A DNA stretch of 5,072 nt from the NCBI GenBank assembly GCA_002396205.1, contig DGXB01000007.1, forward strand, positions 221 to 5,292, in the 5' to 3' direction. The translations under genes and the position numbers were made by a program. Positions 1 through 5,072 of the stretch are shown piece by piece. Source of the stretch: Bacteroidales bacterium UBA4243 (GTDB lineage: Bacteria > Bacteroidota > Bacteroidia > Bacteroidales > F082). Every line of letters begins with the position of its first letter. Positions within the stretch are counted from its first letter, which is position 1. Below the pieces are notes generated by a model that ran no database searches, had not been told where the DNA came from, and worked only from the letters and a program-made list of their open reading frames with translations.

Positions 1-1826
1 GCGGGGTTGGTGCCGTGGGCCGAGGCGGGAATCAGGCAGATGTTGCGGTGACCCTGACCGTTGGCCTCTTGGTAGCGACGGATGGTGAGCAAGCCGGCAT
101 ATTCGCCGCTGGCACCCGAGTTGGGCATGAAGCTGATACCCTTGAAGCCCGTGATTTCGCAGAGGTCTTTCTCAAGTTCGTTGATGAGTTCGAGGTAGCC
201 TTCAGCTTGGTTGGCGGGGACGAAGGGGTGGATGTTGCCAAACTCAGGCCAGCTGAGGGCGTACATTGAGGTGGCGGGGTTCAGCTTCATCGTGCAGCTT
301 CCGAGCGGAATCATGCAGCGGTTAAGGCTGAGGTCGCGGTTCTCGAGTTTTTTCATGTAGCGCATCATGTCGGTCTCGCTGCGATACTTGAAGAACATCG
401 GGGCTTGCATGAACTTCGAGGTGCGGCGCATCTCGGGTTGGATGCCGCTGAAGTTGGCGCAATTCGGGTCGACAACAAGTTCCTCATGTTGCTTGCCCAT
501 GGCTTCGGCCACCACTTGGCCAATCTCGTTGAGGTCTTCCTTGGTCGTGGTCTCGTCGATGCTGATGCCAAAATGTTGCTTGTCGATGATGCGGAAGTTC
601 ATGCCGTGCTTTTCGGCGGCTTCCTTCACTTTGCAGGTGCAAACGTCGTCGGGCATTTCGAACAGCAGCGTGTCGAAGAAGTGCTTGTTGAGTTGCTTCA
701 CGCCGAGCTTGGCCAGTTCGCCACAGAGCTTGCCGGCGAGGCAATTAATATGATGTGCAATCTCGATCAAGCCTTCCGGACCATGATAGAGGGCGTAGAA
801 GCCCGACATGATGGCTAACAAGGCCTGTGCGGTGCAGATATTTGACGTGGCGCGTTCGCGCTTGATGTGTTGTTCGCGGGTTTGCAGGGCCAAACGGTAG
901 GCAGGATTGCCCAGTGCATCGATGCTGATGCCGATGATACGGCCGGGCATCTCGCGTTTGTAGGCCTCGGTGGTGGCGAAGTAACCGGCGTGCGGGCCAC
1001 CGAATCCCATCGGCAGACCGAAGCGTTGGTTGGAACCGAGCACTACGTCGGCACCCCATTCGCCGGGAGGCGTGATGAGGGTGAGGCTGAGCAGGTCGGC
1101 GGCCACGGCCACTTGCATTCCCTTGGCTTTCCATTCGGCAACCTTGGCGCGGTTGTCGATGATTTCACCGAATTGGTTCGGGCATTGGATGATGACGCCG
1201 AAATATTCCTCGTTGGCTTCGAACTTGTTGATGTCGTCCACTACAACCTCGATGCCTTGGAAGTGGGCGCGGGTCTTGATGACCTCGATGCTCTGCGGGA
1301 ACAGGTCGCAGGCCACGAAGAACTTCTTCACGCCGGCCTTCACTTGGGCGCGGCTGCGCGAGTGCCAGAACATCAGCATGGCTTCGGCGGCGGCGGTGCC
1401 TTCGTCGAGCAGGCTGGCGTTGGCCAACGGCAGGGCGGTGAGGTCGCTGATGACGGTTTGGTAGTTCACCAAAGCCTCCAAACGGCCTTGCGAAATCTCG
1501 GCCTGATAGGGAGTGTAAGAGGTGTACCAGCCTGGGTTCTCAAGGATGTTACGCATGATGACGCCAGGGGTGATGGTGTTGTAGTAGCCCAAGCCGATGT
1601 AGCTGCGGAACTGCTTGTTCTTCGCGCCGATGGCCTTGAGGTGGCTGATGACTTCGTATTCGCTCATGCCGTCGCCGATGTTGAGGTCTTTCGGCAGGCG
1701 GATCTCGGGAGCGATGATTTCGTCGACAAGTTGTTCTTGCGACTCGACGCCGATGACCTTGAGCATCTTTTCAGCATCCGATGCGGTGGGGCCGTTGTGG
1801 CGTTTGATGAAGTTGTTTCTGATCAT
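1..1826 (-). CDS. gcvP: Glycine dehydrogenase (decarboxylating), P protein of the glycine cleavage system; 3' end outside the window
   Basis: GcvP is the PLP-dependent subunit that decarboxylates glycine and passes the aminomethyl group to the lipoyl arm of GcvH; it is cytoplasmic. 608 codons are visible, about two thirds of the usual ~950. Family motifs in order: RHNGP (residues 9-13, usually RHIGP), YIGLGYY (76-82), WYTSYTPYQAEISQG (100-114), LDEGTAAAEAM (140-150), GGPHAGYFA (276-284), REQHIKRERATSNICTAQ (317-334), SLNRCMIPLGSCTMKLN (500-516) and SAHGTNP (602-608), where the window ends. The N-terminal half is therefore complete and the C-terminal half has just begun. The PLP-binding lysine, about residue 700 in the family, lies beyond the edge, so catalytic competence cannot be judged. 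ATG at 1826 is chosen because RHNGP normally sits within about 20 residues of the N-terminus and the frame closes upstream, inside the hairpin. No Shine-Dalgarno is seen; the leader is A/T-rich. No gcvT or gcvH is in view. No frameshift was found. Confidence 0.97.
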   Translation of the reverse strand, partial: MIRNNFIKRHNGPTASDAEKMLKVIGVESQEQLVDEIIAPEIRLPKDLNIGDGMSEYEVISHLKAIGAKNKQFRSYIGLGYYNTITPGVIMRNILENPGWYTSYTPYQAEISQGRLEALVNYQTVISDLTALPLANASLLDEGTAAAEAMLMFWHSRSRAQVKAGVKKFFVACDLFPQSIEVIKTRAHFQGIEVVVDDINKFEANEEYFGVIIQCPNQFGEIIDNRAKVAEWKAKGMQVAVAADLLSLTLITPPGEWGADVVLGSNQRFGLPMGFGGPHAGYFATTEAYKREMPGRIIGISIDALGNPAYRLALQTREQHIKRERATSNICTAQALLAIMSGFYALYHGPEGLIEIAHHINCLAGKLCGELAKLGVKQLNKHFFDTLLFEMPDDVCTCKVKEAAEKHGMNFRIIDKQHFGISIDETTTKEDLNEIGQVVAEAMGKQHEELVVDPNCANFSGIQPEMRRTSKFMQAPMFFKYRSETDMMRYMKKLENRDLSLNRCMIPLGSCTMKLNPATSMYALSWPEFGNIHPFVPANQAEGYLELINELEKDLCEITGFKGISFMPNSGASGEYAGLLTIRRYQEANGQGHRNICLIPASAHGTNP

Positions 1827-1865
1827 ATTTGATTTATTTAAGTTGTTGTGTTTCTTGTTACTATG

Positions 1866-1923
1866 ACCATGAACCCAGACCCTGACCAATTGTAGTCAGC
1901 GGTTAGGGTGCAACGGTCATGGT
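1866..1923 (-). repeat. Imperfect 19-bp inverted repeat (hairpin) between the membrane-protein gene and gcvP
   Basis: The arms pair as ACCATGA (1866-1872) with TCATGGT (1917-1923), ACCC (1873-1876) with GGGT (1906-1909), ACC (1879-1881) with GGT (1901-1903), and CTGAC (1882-1886) with GTCAG (1895-1899). The 8-base loop is CAATTGTA (1887-1894). This gives 19 pairs, broken by a 7-base bulge (1910-1916), a 2x2 internal loop and one bulged base. The outer arm contains the last codon and TGA stop of the upstream membrane-protein gene. In the minus-strand transcript no T-run follows the stem, so it does not look like an intrinsic terminator. It could stabilise a processed 3' end or control entry into gcvP, which starts 39 bases further on. 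The pairing is read directly; any function is inference. Confidence 0.5.
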
Positions 1924-2696
1924 TGTATCTCGTTAATCTTGTTCTTCAAGTCGTTGATAGTGTTGATGGTTTCCAGTTCGGCGACGGGCACTTTGTGCAG
2001 CTTCGTGTACCAAGCCTTGAACGAGCTGTAGTCTTTCAGGATGGTGAAACGAAGGTAGTCGTACTCTTCGCCTTCGGCCTTCCCCTTGTATTCCTTGAAG
2101 AGGGCATCGTAAGGGTCCATCATGATGGTGCGTTGGTGGATCAGCGTCCAGAAGGCTTGCTTGAACTGGATGTTCGGGTCGTCGGCAACGGGTTGTGGCG
2201 TTTCGGCCATGCCTTCTTGTTGCTTTTCGTCACTGTCGACAATGACAGCGGTTTCGTCAGCCTGTTTGGTTGTGTCAGAAGTTAATGTCGCATCGTTGCT
2301 TTCGGGCTGGACGGCCTTTTGTATCGTATCTGTCGCAGCCACTGTGGGTTTCTGCGGCTTGACTGGCTTGTTTGGGCTGGGATTGTTGAATACGTTGACG
2401 GCCAAGACCACGACTACGGCGATGACCGCTATGATGGCCAAGGCAAAGAGGAATTTCCACAAGTTCGACTTGAGGATGGCATTGAAAGGCTCCTTTTCGT
2501 ATTCCGCAATGAGCTTGCCGTCGTAAATCTGGTTGCTCGCGTCGGGATCGAAACGAAAGCCCTTGAAAACATGCCCTTTTGGGGGAATCATGTAATCCTT
2601 GACATCACGTCCGTCTTCATAGATGGAATAGGGACAACCATCCATTTTCTTCCCTTTTCCAGGGTCAATACTGAAACGTCTTTCCTTAAAATCCAT
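1917..2696 (-). CDS. Single-pass membrane protein of unknown function with a cytoplasmic N-terminal domain and an extracytoplasmic helical C-terminal domain
   Basis: I do not recognise a named family for this 259-residue protein. Residues 1-79 are soluble, charged and aromatic, with a single cysteine (C21) and segments such as FKGFRFDPDASNQIYDGKL (44-62). Residues 80-104 (WKFLFALAIIAVIAVVVVLAV...) form one strong membrane helix. Residues 105-173 are a low-complexity Pro/Lys then Thr/Asp/Glu/Gln-rich linker, probably disordered. Residues 174-259 look like a compact, mostly helical domain with many aromatics (FWTLIHQ, YDYLRF, FKAWYTKLH). There is no cleavable signal peptide, so an N-in/C-out topology is likely, with the acidic linker outside. 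ATG at 2696 gives the longest frame. An in-frame ATG at 2645 (M18) has a better Shine-Dalgarno-like AGGGAAG just upstream and cannot be excluded; it would only trim a basic tail. The gene lies 20 bp after the lipoprotein stop, suggesting co-transcription and possibly a joint envelope role. Confidence 0.85.
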   Translation of the reverse strand: MDFKERRFSIDPGKGKKMDGCPYSIYEDGRDVKDYMIPPKGHVFKGFRFDPDASNQIYDGKLIAEYEKEPFNAILKSNLWKFLFALAIIAVIAVVVVLAVNVFNNPSPNKPVKPQKPTVAATDTIQKAVQPESNDATLTSDTTKQADETAVIVDSDEKQQEGMAETPQPVADDPNIQFKQAFWTLIHQRTIMMDPYDALFKEYKGKAEGEEYDYLRFTILKDYSSFKAWYTKLHKVPVAELETINTINDLKNKINEIQP

Positions 2697-2716
2697 TTCC
2701 TAATGCTTTCGAGAGG

Positions 2717-3307
2717 TCAGTTCAAGACTTTGTTCATCGTGATGTAGTCGGGGTAGGCGAGTTGTTGCCCGTTGATGGAGATGTAGGGCTTCACCTTTAG
2801 GCCGACGTTGACGGGTTGGCTGCTGGCACCGGCCAACTTGAAGGCTAAGTTGACGATGGCATCAGCCGACTCGCCGCTGAAAAGCTGGAACAGGTCGGTG
2901 GTGATGGGGATCGAAACCACGCTATTCGAGTTGGGGCCGACGCTCACACTTTGGTTCATCGTGGTGCTGATGACCTCTTTGCCGTTGAGGCTGACGATGT
3001 AGTCCATCTTGGCCATCGAAGCGGCTATGGCATTGGGGTTGTTGACATCGACATTGACATTGAAGGTCACGGGCAACTTCTTGTTCATTAGGGCATTGGC
3101 CAACGAAAGCAGTTGCGTGGCGTTGAGGTCACTTTTCGACATACCTTTGCTCAGGTTGACGCCGAGCATTTGTATGTGGTCGACGCTATTGAAGTTGAAC
3201 TTGCAGTTGGCGAAGTTGGCCATTTGAGCCACTTGGTTCAGCACTTCGCACGACGACAGTCCCAATGCAACAAAAAGAATAATAAGTGTTTTCTTGACTT
3301 TTGACAT
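2717..3307 (-). CDS. LEA-2/WHy-like lipoprotein
   Basis: This 196-residue protein begins with a lysine-containing n-region (MSKVKK), a hydrophobic core (TLIILFVALGL) and a lipobox LSSC with the acylated cysteine at 20, so it should be exported and lipid-anchored in the envelope. E21 follows the cysteine; the inner versus outer membrane and surface location cannot be decided here. Residues about 45-175 resemble the LEA type 2 / WHy beta-sandwich: VTFNVNVDVNNPN (80-92, with the family NPN turn), MDYIVSLNGKEV (101-112) and VVSIPITTDLFQLF (130-143). The end, KPYISINGQQLAYPDYI (173-189), resembles Bacteroidetes members that I recall. LEA-2/WHy domains occur in plant and bacterial stress or defence proteins, but the bacterial lipoproteins have no settled biochemical role. 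ATG at 3307 is the only start that gives a proper signal peptide; the leader is A/T-rich with no Shine-Dalgarno. It is probably the first gene of a unit with the membrane protein. Confidence 0.88.
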   Translation of the reverse strand: MSKVKKTLIILFVALGLSSCEVLNQVAQMANFANCKFNFNSVDHIQMLGVNLSKGMSKSDLNATQLLSLANALMNKKLPVTFNVNVDVNNPNAIAASMAKMDYIVSLNGKEVISTTMNQSVSVGPNSNSVVSIPITTDLFQLFSGESADAIVNLAFKLAGASSQPVNVGLKVKPYISINGQQLAYPDYITMNKVLN

Positions 3308-3402
3308 ATTTGTAACTTTTTTATTATCAAATGATTAAATAACTCGTTCTGATTGCAGAATGACCTCGGCAATGGAGTATCCTACAAGTCTGCAATAATA
3401 CG

Positions 3403-3430
3403 AAAAAAGTCGGACACTCAGCCCGACTTT
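3403..3430 (-). terminator. Intrinsic (Rho-independent) terminator downstream of typA
   Basis: Read on the minus strand, AAAGTCGG (3430-3423) pairs perfectly with CCGACTTT (3413-3406). One G-U and one C-G pair extend the stem to 10 bp around a TGAGT loop, and the second arm runs directly into six T residues (3408-3403). On the plus strand no T-tract follows, so it works for minus-strand transcription. It lies about 121 bases after the typA stop, a long 3' untranslated region, and 95 bases before the lipoprotein start. The simplest reading is the end of the typA transcript; a leader attenuator for the lipoprotein unit is an alternative. Confidence 0.85.
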
Positions 3431-3481
3431 CAGGAAAAAAATATTCGTATATTGTAAACATGAATTATCTTTGAATTGAAT

Positions 3482-3540
3482 CACGAATTTTCATAAATCG
3501 AATTTTTGTCAATTCGTGTATCATTCGTGTTAATTCGTGT
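3482..3540. repeat. ATTCGTGT repeat cluster: three direct copies and one inverted copy
   Basis: ATTCGTGT occurs at 3512-3519, 3523-3530 and 3533-3540, with starts 11 and 10 bp apart, about one helical turn. An inverted copy, CACGAATT (3482-3489), pairs perfectly over 8 bases with AATTCGTG (3511-3518) across a 21-base spacer. A shorter competing pair is CGAATT (3499-3504) with AATTCG (3511-3516). A one-mismatch direct copy, ATTCGTAT, lies at 3443-3450. The cluster begins 12 bases after the typA stop, inside its presumed 3' untranslated region. From memory, similar ATTCGTG-type runs occur between genes elsewhere in Bacteroidales, which would make this a dispersed repeat. The copies are certain; a function is not shown. 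Confidence 0.6.
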
Positions 3541-3551
3541 AAAACAATCTA

Positions 3552-5072
3552 TTACTCTTCGCCACGGCGCGAAGCGCGTTTGCGTTCCAGCTCGTCGAGG
3601 ATGATCTTGCGCAGACGCAAGCTCTTGGGCGTCACCTCAAGATACTCGTCATCGCGGATGTATTCCATGTATTCCTCCAACGAGAAACGCACGGGCGGGA
3701 TGAGGCGGATGGCCTCGTCGGAGCCGGAGGCACGCACGTTGGTTAGGTGCTTGGTCTTGCAAACGTTGATGACGATGTCGTTCGAACGAGTGTTCTCGCC
3801 GATGACCTCGCCGGCATACACGTCTTCGTTCGGGTTGACGAAGAAGGTGCCACGGTCTTGCAGTTTCCAGATGGCGTAGGGGATGGCTTGGCCTGTCTCC
3901 ATCGAAATCAGTGCACCGACGTTGCGCTGGGGCATTTCGCCCTTCCAAGGCTCGTAGTCCTTGAAGCGGTGCGACACGATGGCTTCACCTTCAGTAACGG
4001 TCAACAGTATGTTTCTCAGTCCGATAAGTCCGCGCGACGGGATGTCGAAGTCAAGGCACATGCGGTCGCCCTTGGGTTCCATCTGGGTCATTTCACCCTT
4101 GCGGGCGCTCACTTGTTCGATGACGCGGCCTGCAAAGTCCTCCGGCACAAGCACGGTAAGGCATTCGATAGGCTCGCACTTCACGTCGTCGATGTATTTG
4201 ATGATCACTTTGGGCTGGCCGAGTTGCAGCTCATAGCCCTCGCGACGCATGGTCTCGATGAGGATGCTGAGGTGCAGGATGCCGCGTCCGTAAACCATCA
4301 GTGCGTCAGGAGATTCGGTGTCTTCCACTTTCAAGGCGAGGTTTTTCTCGGTCTCCTTGTAGAGGCGTTCGCGCAGGTGGCGCGATGTGACGTATTTGCC
4401 TTCCTTGCCGAAGAAGGGCGAGTTGTTGATGGTGAACAACATGCTCATCGTAGGCTCGTCCACATGGATGGGCGGCAGCGGCTCGGGGTTCTCGTAGTCG
4501 GCCACGGTGTCGCCAATCTCGAAGTCGTCGATGCCCATCAGTGCGATGATGTCGCCGGCCTCGACGGGCTTCTTGGTACGCTCTTTGCCCAAACCTTCAA
4601 AGGTGTAAAGCTCCTTGATGGTCGACTTGGTTACGGAGCCGTCGCGTTTCACGAGCGAGACGTTTTGTCCGGCTTGCAGGGTGCCGCGTTTCAGTCGGCC
4701 CACAGCGATACGACCCACGTAGGAACTGTAATCCAACGAGGTAATCAGCATCTGCGGTGTGCCTTCCTCGTATTTCGCGGGCGGGATGGTGTCGATGATG
4801 ACGTCCAAAAGGTAGGAGACGTTGTCGGTGACGTTCTCCCAGTGGTCCGACATCCAGCCTTGCTTCGACGAGCCGTAGACCGTTGGGAAGTCCAGCTGGT
4901 CTTCGGTCGCGCCAAGGTTGAACATGAGGTCGAAGACGGCCTCTTGCACCTCGTCGGGACGGCAGTTGGGTTTGTCCACCTTGTTGATGACCACGATGGG
5001 CTTCAGACCTAATTCGATGGCCTTTTGCAGCACGAAACGGGTCTGCGGCATGGGGCCTTCAAAGGCATCGAC
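3552..5072 (-). CDS. typA: Ribosome-associated GTPase TypA/BipA; 5' end outside the window
   Basis: TypA (BipA) is an EF-G-like translational GTPase that binds the 70S ribosome and supports growth and ribosome assembly under stress or cold. 506 codons are visible of the usual ~600. The missing ~95 residues hold the P-loop, switch I and DxxG motifs. The frame is open to the window edge and begins VDAFEGPMPQTRFV, internal to the G domain; the first methionine (5051) is not the start. Visible features, numbered from the window edge: G4 motif NKVD (30-33) and G5-like YGSSKQG (66-72); an EF-Tu domain II-like barrel from about 105 to 195 (SLDYSSYVGRIAVGRLKRG); domain III about 205-290 with NSPFFGKEGKYVTSRHLRERL; domain V about 299-380 with DIPSRGLIGLRN; and the TypA-specific C-terminal domain to 506, with GENTRSNDIVINVCKTKHL and a basic tail RKRASRRGEE. 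Stop is TAA. It is followed by an intrinsic terminator, suggesting a transcript separate from the lipoprotein pair. Confidence 0.98.
   Translation of the reverse strand, partial: VDAFEGPMPQTRFVLQKAIELGLKPIVVINKVDKPNCRPDEVQEAVFDLMFNLGATEDQLDFPTVYGSSKQGWMSDHWENVTDNVSYLLDVIIDTIPPAKYEEGTPQMLITSLDYSSYVGRIAVGRLKRGTLQAGQNVSLVKRDGSVTKSTIKELYTFEGLGKERTKKPVEAGDIIALMGIDDFEIGDTVADYENPEPLPPIHVDEPTMSMLFTINNSPFFGKEGKYVTSRHLRERLYKETEKNLALKVEDTESPDALMVYGRGILHLSILIETMRREGYELQLGQPKVIIKYIDDVKCEPIECLTVLVPEDFAGRVIEQVSARKGEMTQMEPKGDRMCLDFDIPSRGLIGLRNILLTVTEGEAIVSHRFKDYEPWKGEMPQRNVGALISMETGQAIPYAIWKLQDRGTFFVNPNEDVYAGEVIGENTRSNDIVINVCKTKHLTNVRASGSDEAIRLIPPVRFSLEEYMEYIRDDEYLEVTPKSLRLRKIILDELERKRASRRGEE

Noticed and set aside
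867..1832. Long plus-strand open frame (321 codons) opposite gcvP
   Set aside because: It is the antisense shadow of gcvP. The minus-strand frame matches the P protein over its whole length, and the antisense product is a Val/Asp/Gly/Ala-rich string with no recognisable domain.
1887..1894. Possible gcvP promoter -7 element TACAATTG (minus strand) in the hairpin loop
   Set aside because: It has one mismatch to TAnnTTTG, and the only TTG upstream is about 16 bases away, shorter than the usual spacing of about 19-21. Too weak to annotate.
1827..1916. Possible glycine riboswitch upstream of gcvP
   Set aside because: The gap is only 90 bp, is largely taken up by a single long hairpin, and lacks the paired aptamer arrangement and conserved G-rich core expected of glycine riboswitches.
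2319..2747. Plus-strand open frame opposite the membrane-protein gene
   Set aside because: The minus-strand frame has a coherent membrane helix, linker and soluble domains and is tightly spaced with its neighbour; the plus-strand product shows no comparable organisation.
3327..3461. Minus-strand 44-codon frame (starts MFTIYEYFFPES) between typA and the lipoprotein gene
   Set aside because: It runs straight through the terminator stem and T-tract, has no ribosome-binding site, and its composition looks like translated A/T-rich intergenic DNA. A leader peptide tied to attenuation is conceivable, but nothing beyond the open frame supports it.
3747..5012. Very long plus-strand open frame (421 codons) opposite typA
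   Set aside because: It is the antisense shadow of typA. The frame stays open because of typA codon usage; the His/Val/Asp-rich product resembles no known protein and has no upstream signals.
1..5072. CRISPR array, insertion sequence, tRNA, rRNA or phage genes
   Set aside because: No spaced long direct repeats, transposase-like frames with terminal repeats, or RNA-gene sequences were seen. Nearly all of the window is covered by four intact or edge-cut genes.

Overview
The window is ordinary chromosomal DNA, most likely from a member of the Bacteroidales (Bacteroidota). Three things point there. The TypA and GcvP proteins look like Bacteroidetes versions of their families. The small lipoprotein has the Bacteroidetes-type layout: a short signal peptide, a lipobox cysteine, then a LEA-2/WHy-like beta domain. 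Starts are preceded by A/T-rich leaders rather than clear Shine-Dalgarno sequences, as is common in this phylum. The genus cannot be fixed from the sequence. Coding regions are moderately G+C rich and the intergenic gaps are strongly A+T rich.

All four genes are on the minus strand, so transcription runs from high to low coordinates. In that order: typA (5072 to 3552, 5' end outside the window), a ribosome-associated translational GTPase; a 244-bp A+T-rich gap (3308-3551) holding an ATTCGTGT repeat cluster and an intrinsic terminator; a LEA-2/WHy-like lipoprotein gene (3307-2717); 20 bp later a gene for a single-pass membrane protein of unknown function (2696-1917); a 90-bp gap with an elaborate 19-bp imperfect hairpin; and gcvP (1826 to 1, 3' end outside the window), the glycine decarboxylase subunit of the glycine cleavage system.

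The two housekeeping genes at the ends have no evident functional link. The two middle genes are tightly spaced and both predicted to act at the cell envelope, so they probably form a two-gene transcription unit. Transcription may continue into gcvP, since no terminator with a T-tract is seen between them.

I found no mobile element, CRISPR array, tRNA, rRNA or convincing new system. The least explained items are the envelope-protein pair, the hairpin that starts inside the 3' end of the membrane-protein gene, and the repeat cluster downstream of typA.
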